From positions 496,001 through 560,000 of the forward strand of contig BROI01000014.1 in NCBI GenBank assembly GCA_027923505.1: 64,000 bases of DNA, read 5' to 3'. The notes under the pieces were generated by a model. That model was not told the DNA's origin. It searched no databases and saw nothing but the letters and a program-made list of their open reading frames with translations. Source of the DNA: Mayamaea pseudoterrestris. Its lineage: Eukaryota; Bacillariophyta; Bacillariophyceae; Sellaphorales; Sellaphoraceae. Numbering within the stretch: the stretch's first letter is position 1; every line of letters starts with the position of its first letter. Shown one piece after another: positions 19,815-29,751 of this stretch. A program made the translations under genes and the position numbers.

Positions 19815-22214
19815 ATGGCTATGACAACGACCATAACCGACGGAAAGCGTAAAAAGACAACTGAGTCTTCTCCTCCTAATTATCTCCCGCAGCAATACGA
19901 CGACACGTCAAAAATCCGCGCGAGCAGCACCTGCGAAGCTCGGAATACTCAACTAGTCGGCAGCAATAGCAGTCATGACTCCACTTTGCCTACAGATGAT
20001 TCCATTAGCAGTAGCTGTGCAAGCGCCAGTTCGAGACGAATTAAGGAAGAAATACTTTCTGAATCGCATGGAAAGTCCTCCAATCGTCGTTTGTCCAAAC
20101 GCAGCAGCAGTGACGCGCACCGGACAAAAAGCAGCCGACAACAAAGTATTTCTAGCAATGCAAGCTCGCTTGTCAGCGTAGGCACATCCAACTCACAACA
20201 ACGAAGGAGTAGGACAGTTTCATCTTCATCACGTCATGGAATATCTCGATCACACTCTGCCGATCACCTACCAGAAGGCTGCAAGAGGCCACCAGAACGT
20301 CGCACATCGCGCACAAGAAGCAGCTCAGCAAGTATACAACCTACTCCCACCGCTGATCGCAGCTCTCGCCGGCGTAGCGCAACGAGCTTATCTAATGCTT
20401 CGGTGAGATATGAGTTGTCACGGAGCGCCAGCTTTAAAGTGTCTGGCTCCGCAAAGGACAGCGCACGCGCTCATTCTCGCCCTCGAAGCAAAAGCACCGA
20501 TTCTGGTAGCATTGCAGTATCTACAAGAACTTCTACACGAACGAACGGTGCTGATACGAAACGCGACACTTCAACAAAGACTCGAGCGTCTCGCCGGCCA
20601 TCGACTTCGCAGAGCCGTCGATCGTCAGACGGCCTTGATGTCAATTCCTCACACCACTCTCGGGGATCCAGCCTTAGTAGGCATTTACGAAGCGAAGAGG
20701 AGCGTCAAAAATCATCATCAAAACCCTCTACAAGCAAGGTGCCTAGCTTTGCAAAGGAGCGTAGCCGCTCCAAGGATAATTCTTCCCACCACTCGCGTGG
20801 ATCCAGTCTGAGTCGGCATATACAGGCAGAGGAAGGTCGTGTTCGATCATCATCCAAAAAATGCAGAACCGCTGACTCCAGTAAGAAAATAGCAAGCAAC
20901 AAAGCAATAGTCAACTCTGACAGAACCGCTGACTCCAGTAAGAATATAGCAAGCAACAAAGCAATAATCAACTCTGACAGCAACCATTCGAAATCAAAGG
21001 ATCGTCATTCTAAGAAGCGTCACTTAGTAAAAGGGAGTTGCAACGACAGAAATCGGGTTGTCTCGCAGAAGCAAAAAGATACAGAGCATGTCGTTGATAG
21101 ATTGGCTATTGGCAGCAATGTGCATAGTAGTGTTTCTGGGCAACGGAATCAAAGTTGTGACTTTGTGATAGACAAGGACAACAATTTTTCAGTCGCAAGC
21201 ATGGACGAGTTCGAGTTTGAGGCCGATCAGCATACAACATTAAATCAACACAACGCAGGTCGTGTTGCTCGCGGACTCCGTAGCGATTCCGCTTCTGACA
21301 TGTCGCTAGAGTATGAATTTGATAGTGAGCCTGAGCAGTCAGTTGTCAATAGACGCCTCAGCTTGGCTCCACCAGTCACGGGAAACAGTAGCCGCTCCCT
21401 TGGAAGCTACCGCAACCGTAAAGCTGACCGGCGCCTATCAGATGTGTCAGCCAGCTCTGACATTAGTGAAGCCAATGATTGCAGCCTCAATGATCAGAGT
21501 TTGAGATCTTTTAATATTCCGGTGGCTGGTGCTGAAAAACGAAAGGGTGCATTGTTTGGACTGAGGACAGAGACCGACGCCGCTGGATTCCCCTCGGACT
21601 TGTCGGTACAGTCTATGCCGGCCGTGCGCGCCAAAAGCATGAGCCATTTTGCCCGCCCATCGGAAGGTAACACCTCATTCTTTGGGCGAAATGATGATTT
21701 TGCTTCGGACCTTTCAGTTCATTCCATGCCGGCAGCGCGCCCTAGGACTTCGGACCGGTTTGTGCTTCGGGATAGCCCCTTCGTAAAGAGGAGATCAATA
21801 CGTGATGCCGACGAATTTTCCTTGGACGTTTCTATTCATTCGATGCCTGCAATGCGCACTCAAAATTTGGAGACTTTTGTGCTGCCTTTGGTGGGGGATG
21901 AGAAGAAGTCGCGCAAGTCCTTCTTGCGCAGATCGATGTCGATGAAAGGTATCAAGTCATGTTTTACAGCTATCAAAACGAAGATGCGACGTCCATCTGA
22001 GAAAACAACTAACGATTCGCCGAGAGTTGCGGACAACAAAAGCACCAATGCCAGCGTTGAAATAGAGCGCGACGCTAGAATGTTTATAAAGAGATACAGC
22101 ATGGGGTGCGGCAGCGAGGCGCCGACTCGCCGAGGATCAATGATTGATACTTCGACCGCTCTTACAAAGATACCGTCTTTTCGAACAATGAAGGAGCGAA
22201 GACTTTCCGCTTAA
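19815..22214 (+). CDS. Long Ser/Arg-rich disordered protein with internal repeats, unknown function
   Basis: An intronless 799-codon frame starting MAMTTT. I do not recognise a family. Residues 1-400 are Ser, Arg, Lys and Thr rich and probably disordered, with many R-x-x-S-type phosphorylation contexts. There are three repeat systems: a NSSHHSRGSSLSRH block present twice (about 276 and 321); an exact-length 19-aa tandem (57 nt, 20864-20920 and 20921-20977) beginning RTADSS; and near residues 590-700 three copies of a motif of the form F-x-[SL]-D-[LV]-S-[VI]-x-S-M-P-A. The last resembles a docking or phospho-motif array. The C-terminus is basic with R-R-x-S sites. It converges on a PDZ-containing Ser-rich gene. 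Confidence 0.65.
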   Translation: MAMTTTITDGKRKKTTESSPPNYLPQQYDDTSKIRASSTCEARNTQLVGSNSSHDSTLPTDDSISSSCASASSRRIKEEILSESHGKSSNRRLSKRSSSDAHRTKSSRQQSISSNASSLVSVGTSNSQQRRSRTVSSSSRHGISRSHSADHLPEGCKRPPERRTSRTRSSSASIQPTPTADRSSRRRSATSLSNASVRYELSRSASFKVSGSAKDSARAHSRPRSKSTDSGSIAVSTRTSTRTNGADTKRDTSTKTRASRRPSTSQSRRSSDGLDVNSSHHSRGSSLSRHLRSEEERQKSSSKPSTSKVPSFAKERSRSKDNSSHHSRGSSLSRHIQAEEGRVRSSSKKCRTADSSKKIASNKAIVNSDRTADSSKNIASNKAIINSDSNHSKSKDRHSKKRHLVKGSCNDRNRVVSQKQKDTEHVVDRLAIGSNVHSSVSGQRNQSCDFVIDKDNNFSVASMDEFEFEADQHTTLNQHNAGRVARGLRSDSASDMSLEYEFDSEPEQSVVNRRLSLAPPVTGNSSRSLGSYRNRKADRRLSDVSASSDISEANDCSLNDQSLRSFNIPVAGAEKRKGALFGLRTETDAAGFPSDLSVQSMPAVRAKSMSHFARPSEGNTSFFGRNDDFASDLSVHSMPAARPRTSDRFVLRDSPFVKRRSIRDADEFSLDVSIHSMPAMRTQNLETFVLPLVGDEKKSRKSFLRRSMSMKGIKSCFTAIKTKMRRPSEKTTNDSPRVADNKSTNASVEIERDARMFIKRYSMGCGSEAPTRRGSMIDTSTALTKIPSFRTMKERRLSA
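20864..20977 (+). repeat. 57-nt tandem duplication inside the Ser-rich gene
   Basis: Two adjacent 57-nt units (20864-20920, 20921-20977) differ at few positions and encode two near-identical 19-residue segments. The high nucleotide identity points to a recent in-frame duplication. Confidence 0.85.
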
Positions 22215-22396
22215 AGCTCGCCACTCCTTATGATATCACATCAATTTGCCGTCACAACGTTAAAGACGAGCTGCTAAGAAATAATAATGTATACTGCCGC
22301 TACGTAGCATCTGGTGATATAAGATCCGCATAATAACTACGATTACTGTAGATCTACACTTACACATTGCCACTCGACAATAAAAGTTGTAGTGAA

Positions 22397-24781
22397 TTAC
22401 CCACGGTCTGTCCGATATCGGTGATCATATTCGCCTGCTCTAGGCGAGCGCGGTTCGTCATTAGATGACACATTTCTTGGAGTCGTCAGGACAGTCAAAG
22501 TGCGTTCAAATTCACCTTTACGAGCCATAATGGTAGTGATTTCCGACACGGACATGAGAGAAACATCTTCTCCGTCAATTGCCACAATGCGGTCGCCCGG
22601 AGATATCTTTTCCGCCATGACAGAGCTCGTTCGAACACCAGACACCATTGTGCCCTTTCCGTCCGCCTTGTTGGCGAGGATGATGCCGAGTTTTCCTGGA
22701 GGAGCCAGAACTGTTATACGAGTTCGTCTCGCAGACGCGTTAGACCTTCGGCTACTGACGGTGCGTGTCGTTGATCGACGCGAATTTCCACCAACGCTGG
22801 AGTTCCCACCGCTACCAGAGCGTTTTCCGACAATCTCAGCGGCATCTCCAGATCCAACCATGGCCAGCTGCATCTCCAAACGCAGGAGGTCGTTCGCAAC
22901 AGAGCGAGACTGCTCTGACATTTGAGACATGTATGATCTCGTACTGCGATGTGAGTACCTACTGCGACGACTTCCATGGCTACTGAGTGACTCTCCGCCA
23001 GAACTTTTGCCTTGACGACGAGACGAGCTGCGGTGGCTTCGATGTGACCGATGACTCCTGTGCGAACGGCCGCCACCAGAAGAACGAGAACGATTGGATC
23101 TCCCGGAAAGTGACTCCAAGTCTGCGGCAATGCCCCGCGGCCCAAGCGCTCCAGTCACTTCATCCACCAGCCAATTCTCGGTAGCCTCATTCTCCTCCGA
23201 GTCACTAGAGTGATTTCCGTTGCGCATCTTCCCTTCACGTCTACGACGGAGACGTTCCTTTGCTGACCGCACCGATATATTGTCTTTGGAATGCGTCGAC
23301 AAGTCGTCGCCTCGACTCGACGTGCGCTTATGCTGACCACTAGTGACACTTCCAGATCCACCTGGACGACTCGCATTCGCTGCTTCAAGGTTGCGAATAA
23401 TGTCCGACACAGAGGCACCAGGAGACAATTCCTGACTTGGACGCGGCGATGTACTTGCGCCTGGCGTCAAAGTATTAGCCTGCTGCCGAGCATACGAGGC
23501 AGAAATAGCGGGAGCTGAATTCACAGACCCACCGGACCGACGAGCTCGGCCGCTGGACGACTTGCTCTTGGCTTGCGCAAGTAGTTCACTCAGCGACGTT
23601 TCCGTATAGTGAGTCTTTGGCACTGCTGCTGCTGACGACGGAGAAGGATCAGGGCCGGCAGAATTGGTCGATTTAATTGTGCGATGAGCTGACCAAATCG
23701 GATCCGATGGGAATGAGACATTATTAAAGTCTGCAAAGTTGGCAAAATCGTCGTCAAAGCCAGATGTTGCAGCAGACGGACCACTTTCGTTACTCTTGGG
23801 TGATGCAAAGTTTGTCTTTGTTCCGTAACCATTCGAATGCGGCGACGGTGATGACGAGGACAATGGTGCTGATCCACTAGTACTAGCCGGCGACGCCGGA
23901 AACGCTAGCGAACCTGGACCAGATTTTGTATGAGCTTGGTATCCACGGCTTGGGCTGCTGGGAGGTTTAATAGCCATCGCATTCAAGTGCGAGTAATTAC
24001 TCGGCAATGGCTTACTTGCCGGTTTTGCCGGAAGCGGCGCCGTTTCCTTTTGATCCCAAGCGTCCTCCGAAGAATCTTGTGATGGAGTTGTACTAATGAG
24101 CGACAAATTTTGTGGTCGAGCCTTCTCCGAAACAGACGCCCTTGTTGCATCATCATCCGTCAGTAAGTCTGGAAATACAGTACCTTCATCCGTATGGTAA
24201 TGGTGGGAGGCAGACGTTGGCGTATTCGAGGAAACGCTGAGCGCCGAAGTGTCCAGCAAGGTCGGCGGCAAAACACCTCGTCGTCGAAGATTCTCGTAGT
24301 CTGTATCCTCCGCATCCGTGCTCAAATTGAAGCTCGACGACTCCCCATCCGAGTTGCTATTATCAGACGAGTACATCTGACCGGCGCTGAATCGAATCTT
24401 GGATTCTTCGCGAGGCATGCTAAAGATTGGCTTTTGCTGCAGCGGCAGCGAGTCAAGGTCGACTCGGCGCACTTTATTTTCGTTGCTTACAGACTCATCG
24501 TCCAAATCAACAGGGCCCGTCTTGCGCGAGTTGGGAGGCGCCTCGTCCATGTGAGGGACAGATTGGTTCCGAGGTGAAAGTACAAGTCGCTGTCCGCCCA
24601 AGCTAAGGTCTGGACCAGGAGCATAATTGCCATTCTTGCCGTCCTGCTGATTCTCATCCGGAGAAACATCGCGATCAGTGCTTTTTGATTTGGAGATGGC
24701 GGCGCCCTTTTCTGACTTTTTGCTTGTCTTCTCCTTCTTGCTGCCGCGGCGACGACGAAACAAATTCTTGAAGAAACCCAT
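22397..24781 (-). CDS. Ser-rich protein with C-terminal PDZ domain
   Basis: An intronless 794-aa frame starting MGFFKNLFRRRR. The N-terminus is basic and amphipathic, suiting membrane contact, though the position-6 residue does not favour N-myristoylation. A long disordered Ser/Pro-rich middle follows, with runs of SHRSHRSHRS and two stretches of acidic residues. A PDZ domain occupies about residues 690-775: it has the carboxylate-binding G-K-L-G-I-I-L loop, then GTMVSGVRTSS, and GDRIVAIDGEDV. PDZ domains bind C-terminal peptides, so this is probably a scaffold. Partners are unknown. It ends 182 bp from the stop of the convergent Ser-rich gene. Confidence 0.75.
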   Translation of the reverse strand: MGFFKNLFRRRRGSKKEKTSKKSEKGAAISKSKSTDRDVSPDENQQDGKNGNYAPGPDLSLGGQRLVLSPRNQSVPHMDEAPPNSRKTGPVDLDDESVSNENKVRRVDLDSLPLQQKPIFSMPREESKIRFSAGQMYSSDNSNSDGESSSFNLSTDAEDTDYENLRRRGVLPPTLLDTSALSVSSNTPTSASHHYHTDEGTVFPDLLTDDDATRASVSEKARPQNLSLISTTPSQDSSEDAWDQKETAPLPAKPASKPLPSNYSHLNAMAIKPPSSPSRGYQAHTKSGPGSLAFPASPASTSGSAPLSSSSPSPHSNGYGTKTNFASPKSNESGPSAATSGFDDDFANFADFNNVSFPSDPIWSAHRTIKSTNSAGPDPSPSSAAAVPKTHYTETSLSELLAQAKSKSSSGRARRSGGSVNSAPAISASYARQQANTLTPGASTSPRPSQELSPGASVSDIIRNLEAANASRPGGSGSVTSGQHKRTSSRGDDLSTHSKDNISVRSAKERLRRRREGKMRNGNHSSDSEENEATENWLVDEVTGALGPRGIAADLESLSGRSNRSRSSGGGRSHRSHRSHRSHRSSSRRQGKSSGGESLSSHGSRRSRYSHRSTRSYMSQMSEQSRSVANDLLRLEMQLAMVGSGDAAEIVGKRSGSGGNSSVGGNSRRSTTRTVSSRRSNASARRTRITVLAPPGKLGIILANKADGKGTMVSGVRTSSVMAEKISPGDRIVAIDGEDVSLMSVSEITTIMARKGEFERTLTVLTTPRNVSSNDEPRSPRAGEYDHRYRTDRG

Positions 24782-25469
24782 GGTTTGAAGATCGATTCAG
24801 CTTTTATAGCTATCTGATCCACTCGTCTCTACAACACGGCAAGCAAGTGAAGGTAGAGACGCCCAATCTTCCCTACAATAGACGGAAGCTAGTTTTACGA
24901 CACGCTCCTTCAGTCCGGAACAATCTCCGAGTTTCCGCGCACACCTCAAACTGCGTGGACGCACGTTCTACGCTGGATGAGCGAGCGAGTAAAAGTCCCA
25001 AAGCGAAAGCTTGGAGAGCGTTACACGACAAGGTACGCGCCTCGAGTGAAATCAAGCGCAACGCTAAACTCGAGTCAATGACAGCTTGGCCCAAACAAAT
25101 TCACTGCAACTATTGCAAACTCAACCAATGCATGCAGGCAGGCAGCAGGCAGCCACTGGAGAAAGGGCGACGGTCGTCGCCGTAACGCGCGATGGAAAAC
25201 ACGAGCCAATGCGCGCAAGCCTTGCCGACACGTTTCGTGGACGCCAGGTGGATGATGTCATCACGAGGGTCACGTCAGTCACGAGCTACGTTAGCTAACG
25301 TGAATAGGTCTGAACATAAACTATGAAGAGTTACTACCAGAATGATGTTAAAATAATAAAGTAACCCGCTATGTAACATGAGTTGGCTATAACAACATTT
25401 GATTTCTTCCCCATGTCTCCTAAAAACAACTCGTACAAAGAGTCAGAGGACCCGCATCAGCACACTATT
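24782..25469. other. Intergenic region with CRE-like and palindromic motifs
   Basis: 5' flank of the PDZ gene. A 14-nt perfect palindrome is listed separately, and CACGTCAG (about 25271-25278) resembles a CRE half-site. A CAGG-rich stretch lies around 25135-25155. No gene seen. Confidence 0.4.
25288..25301. promoter_or_regulatory. 14-nt palindrome ACGTTAGCTAACGT
   Basis: Perfect palindrome in the 688-bp gap between two minus-strand genes, roughly 510 nt upstream of the PDZ gene start. A protein-binding site is possible but not shown. Confidence 0.35.
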
Positions 25470-26909
25470 TTACTCGCTCCCTTCACCCCCGTTCTGACGC
25501 TGCCGATCTAGCTCCGTTTCCGACTCGGTCCGCGTCAACACCTTGACCACCTTTTCACACTCGGTTTCAAGCTTGCGATGCGTTCGGACGCCAACGTCCA
25601 ATGCAGTCGACACCACTTGCTTGGCGCCAAGCTCCTGCGCGCGCTTCTTGGCCTCGTCGGATGCACGCAATAACGAGCCCAAACACTTGGCACTCAACGT
25701 AGCATCATGTGGCTTTTGTTGCGCCTTGCCCAGCTCTGCAATCAGTGTCGATAAGATCTCCTTGTTCGACAGTTCTTCCGTTTGCTGCAAAAACTCATTG
25801 GCAACGTCATTCGAGCTTGCAGTGCGGAGCCTTGACCGAGGCTTGGAATCTTCAGGTTCATCGTCGCCAAAGTCTTCATCGAATCGATCCGACCGTTCTA
25901 CGACATCCAACGCATTGGCCAAGACTGCGAGGGCAAGATTATGCAGAAGCATCATACTCTCGGCATCAGCCTGGTGGACACTGTCTTCTTGATCTTCAGC
26001 CTCTCCGATGCGAGAAAACTGAACCAGCCCCAAAATGGCTTCGCGAATCTCCTGAAAAGGACCCTCGTCCATGACCAGCTCTTGTTCCGACTGTGCGCCT
26101 GGAATCTCAATGCCTTGCGTCGACCCGAGTAAAACAACATGACTAGCAAGAACTGCAGTAATGTAGCCAGTTTTTCGCGGATCTGTCAAGAGACATAGCG
26201 ACTCGAGCCCAAGAACGCGAGCATCCATTCGGTCCTTCATAATGAGCCCATGTGCAATCTCAATTGCAATGATTGCATTCTCATGCTCCTGCGTCTCCTG
26301 GTTCTTGGGTAATTGCATGAGGCGCTGCACCTTCTTTGAATACATGACATCATCGGCAAAGGCGTCCAACGGCATGGAATCTCCAACGGCCGCATCGAGA
26401 ATAGAGCGCGAATACCGGTGAAAGGCAATGGAGTCACCCTTGCGGCGCTGAAGCTCCACGACAACGCCCGGGTTCGCCGCTGTACTTGGCGTCTTCCAAA
26501 GACTCAAATGCATTTCAACATTCTCCGCCGTCAAGAGACTTGCAGTATCGTTATTGTAAAAGGCTTGGACGGACAAACTGCGAAGACAGTCCGACAATCG
26601 ACGCGCAATTTCCCTCGGGTCTTCGTCTTCGATCAATCGACTCGATTTTTCCAATGGGTAAAACGCCGGCACGGGGCGCAGCGTCGTTGGAACCCAGTTG
26701 CTTGACGCAGCCTTTTCGTCATCATCGTTATTAGCAGCCGCGCCAAAGAACTCGTTCTTGTCAATCACATCCGACTCTCTAGCTGCCGCTGGTGCAGGGT
26801 GCGTGGGTGGCTTGTGTCGCGGCTGCGTGGCAATGAGCGGCTGTTGAGGGTCGGCAACGCGCATCTGCGCAAACCTAAATTCGGGAGCGTCATTGAGTGG
26901 AGATGCCAT
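25470..26909 (-). CDS. Unrecognised helical protein, possibly ARM-like
   Basis: The likely start is the ATG at 26909 (479 aa); an ATG at 27104 is in frame, but the extension reads like leader sequence. I do not recognise the family. A conserved-looking block WVPTTLRPVPAFYPLE (about residues 68-83) precedes an alpha-helical region with regularly spaced Leu/Ala helices (about 250-460), including two that could be ARM/HEAT-like units (SAKCLGSLLRASDEAKKRAQ... and ...LHNLALAVLANALDVV). An acidic loop rich in Asp and Glu lies near 340. No signal peptide or TM segment is seen. Probably a soluble scaffold; no function is proposed. Confidence 0.6.
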   Translation of the reverse strand: MASPLNDAPEFRFAQMRVADPQQPLIATQPRHKPPTHPAPAAARESDVIDKNEFFGAAANNDDDEKAASSNWVPTTLRPVPAFYPLEKSSRLIEDEDPREIARRLSDCLRSLSVQAFYNNDTASLLTAENVEMHLSLWKTPSTAANPGVVVELQRRKGDSIAFHRYSRSILDAAVGDSMPLDAFADDVMYSKKVQRLMQLPKNQETQEHENAIIAIEIAHGLIMKDRMDARVLGLESLCLLTDPRKTGYITAVLASHVVLLGSTQGIEIPGAQSEQELVMDEGPFQEIREAILGLVQFSRIGEAEDQEDSVHQADAESMMLLHNLALAVLANALDVVERSDRFDEDFGDDEPEDSKPRSRLRTASSNDVANEFLQQTEELSNKEILSTLIAELGKAQQKPHDATLSAKCLGSLLRASDEAKKRAQELGAKQVVSTALDVGVRTHRKLETECEKVVKVLTRTESETELDRQRQNGGEGSE

Positions 26910-27672
26910 GGTTAGATAAATTGTTTTGTTACGGTAACAAGCGTCTTGTGTAACGAATCGTGACCGGTACAATATGTATCCGGCTCCATGGTGCTCGTCC
27001 AAACATCTACGACTCGGGGCGAAACCGTTTCGAGCATACCGTGTCATCGAAACACATACAAAAGGTTCCTTACCTAAATGAAGGCTGCTCCTTCTCATAT
27101 TCATTCGGCGGTTTATTGTCGCTCATGGTCGTATGCTACAATTCTTTCTTGTTCGTTTGATATTTATGCGAGCAGACAAGGACTGGTTTTCGATGAGCAA
27201 GACGGGTGGAAACACTCGGACGTTTGCAACCACGCTGACTTCTCGTTGTGCCTGCAGCGCCAGCCTCAACTCCCCGACTAACAAAAATCGCGCGATCGAA
27301 ACGCATGGACGAATCAGATCGTCGGAATCGACATTTCCGGGTTCGATTTGATTCGTGGGAGCAAGGCCTTCCAATCGTCTCAGCGGTTTTGACCTCGCGT
27401 TGTTCGGCAAACTGGAATGACCATGACACAACATCAACCGTTTTGCGTGTGCGTTCGCCTCTTGCTGGTTAGTCGGCGATGTTGACAGTTACAAGTGGGA
27501 AATGTGGTTCCGAGTCTATTCGTAGGTTTCACGTATTCGGCCAATGGTCCCGCAAATGTATGTTACTAAATTTAGAATAATGTTAACACATCTACCGGTA
27601 GAATTCAGATTATCTTGTAGTACCGGTGTGCCTCGAAAAGCTTCGACCAAGTTACTACTCAGCTTTAATCAC
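26910..27672. other. Intergenic region, nothing recognised
   Basis: About 760 bp between the unknown helical protein's start and the Cbf5 stop. Several short open frames overlap one another on both strands without domain content. No repeat or RNA gene was recognised. Confidence 0.4.
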
Positions 27673-29393
27673 TCATTTATCCTTCTTCTTTTTGTCCTTC
27701 TTTTTCTTCTTGTCCTTCTTCTTTGCGGGCGATTCACCCGTGGAACCATCGTCCGCCGCTCTCTTCTTTGCTTGATCATCGTCATCCTCGTCGTGACCAT
27801 TGTCCGGCATTTCCTCGTCGGACGAAGCCTTGGCATCAGCAGCCGAAGAAGCAGCAACAGCAGCAGCAGCAGCAGCAGCCTCGGTGGTACCTGTCAGCGC
27901 TGGAGGTTTGGACTGCGAAAAATCCTTGTAGGACTGCGTAAAGTCAGACGGGGTCTTTTCGTTTGGCTTGCCATGCTTGTCCAGCAAGCCTTGAGTTATC
28001 ATGGACTTTTTGCGCTGCGCCATTGGCCCCAGTCCCCAGCGGCGAGGATAGACGTCTCGTTCCATAATGACGCGCTTAATCTTGGCGACAACTCCATGAT
28101 CGACCGTAGCCATGACGGACGTGGTCATTTGCGCAATGGCAACAGCAATCGCTTCGCCCTTGGTTGTCATAAGAACCACTTCGTCGTTGATTTCAATGCC
28201 ATCCGCAAATCGAAGCAAACCAGGAATCATTAACTTGGCTCCGTAGCAGATTGCATTGACGGCACTATCCTTGACCACGACACGCTTGTAGCTTGTCAAA
28301 AGCACCTCCAGCGGCATGACGACGCGGCGAAGATATGTTTCGTCCTTGGTCGTGTCGTACACATGTTGGGCGTCCATGACATCGTGCATGGTGACCATAT
28401 TGTCCGCTTCGCCCAAGACGCCACTCTTGACGCGGCGAAGCTCCTGCATGTGGCCACCCGTTCCAACAAGCAATCCAGCATGCACACAAAGCGTTCGAAC
28501 GTAGGTCCCAGCCTCGCACTTGATCCAAAATACTCCAAGTCTTCGCTCCTCATCAAACTCCAGCAACTGGCTGTCGTAAATAGTTCGAATACGCAACTGC
28601 CGCTTGACAGCCGAAATGAGCGGCGGACGCTGAAAGAGGGCGCCCGTCAAGGTTGTCTCCAACGCGCGCTGCAACTTTTTGCGGGCATCCTCCACGGCAC
28701 TGTGCAAGCGAACGACGCCAACGTATTCCTTTCCGGCGCCTTGCTGCGACTTGACCAAGCGAGTGGCGCGGTTCAAGCAGACGATCAAGCAACCAGTCAC
28801 CTTTGGGTCGAGTGTTCCAGAGTGACCCGTCTTATCGATTCTCAAGATGCGTTTGCTGTGATTAGAATACAATAAGTCCAAATGCACAGTGGTAATCATC
28901 TATACTAAATCAAACCCAAATAAGGAACTTACATCCATGAAACAACTTCATGAGAGCTTGGGTTTGCAGGCTTGTCCAGATTAATGACACCATACTGCAA
29001 ATGCTGCTCCAAGTTTCTAGCCAGCGGACTACTTCCAGTTGGTAACGGCGTATAGTGCGAGCTGCGGACGTGAAGTTCGTGGTAATTCTTGAGCAGCAGC
29101 GGCCACTGCGAAGTGTCGAGCTTGGGCGTCGTCTTGGCCGGCTGGATCATGGATGTCGTTTCGCTAGCGGCGGCGGCGACGGCGGAACCATCCGCAGCCT
29201 TTCGTTTCTTGTCTGCAAGTAGTTTGTTATAGCGAATTAGAAAAGAGAGTTAGTACTTTTTTTGATTCTGAGCTGCACATTATAGAATGCAAGAATCATC
29301 GAATGTCCAAGCAGCAGGATTCCTTCATCCGCACGAGTAATGCCACCACCCACCGTCTCAACGCACTCTACTGCCCAACATACCTGATCCCAT
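27673..29393 (-). CDS. CBF5: Dyskerin / Cbf5 pseudouridine synthase (three coding exons, 490 aa)
   Basis: Catalytic subunit of H/ACA snoRNPs in the nucleolus; makes pseudouridine in rRNA and snRNA. Motifs: [12 protein letters not shown], the HYTPL block, [14 protein letters not shown], the catalytic Asp in [12 protein letters not shown], the TruB region [14 protein letters not shown], and a PUA domain around [17 protein letters not shown]. The tail is Lys-rich ([11 protein letters not shown]) after a poly-Ala stretch. The coding exons are 29393-29384 (ATG GGA TCA G, only 10 nt), 29212-28933, and 28855-27673. Introns (29213-29383, 28856-28932) start GTATGT and GTAAGT and end CAG; phases fit and restore M-G-S-D-K-K-R-K and SW-I-KRILR. 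The tiny first exon is a sequence-based prediction. Confidence 0.93.
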
Positions 29394-29751
29394 TCTTCTA
29401 ATCAGTGCTTTCTGACAAGTCTTGATGTACTAGTAGATTAGCCAGTGGAAACGATATCCGATGAGACGATGCGGTGCAAGGTGCCATGGCATCGCAATGG
29501 ATGGTCGGAAAATCTGTCGTATCAAAGTCGTTCTGGTACTCAACTCGCTAAAGATGTCGTTCACGTCTCTCGGTTCCTGCATTGCTAACTGTAAATAAAT
29601 GCTAACGTGTTTTAACATAATTTGTTCTGATCCAGTACTACGGTCAGAAAATAGTCTGCCAAATGAAATCTACGATAGCGTTGCATAAAATTACAAAGTT
29701 CAGTCAACATACTTCCAAAGTGTCAAACAAACTCGGGACAGCGCGTCTAAT
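29394..29751. other. Intergenic region, nothing recognised
   Basis: 358 bp between the Cbf5 start and the LUC7 stop. It probably holds the Cbf5 promoter and the LUC7 3' UTR. No other signal. Confidence 0.35.

Noticed and set aside
27544-28233. 229-codon plus-strand frame
   Set aside because: Antisense of the Cbf5 C-terminal exon; composition reflects the Lys-rich and Ala-rich codons on the other strand.
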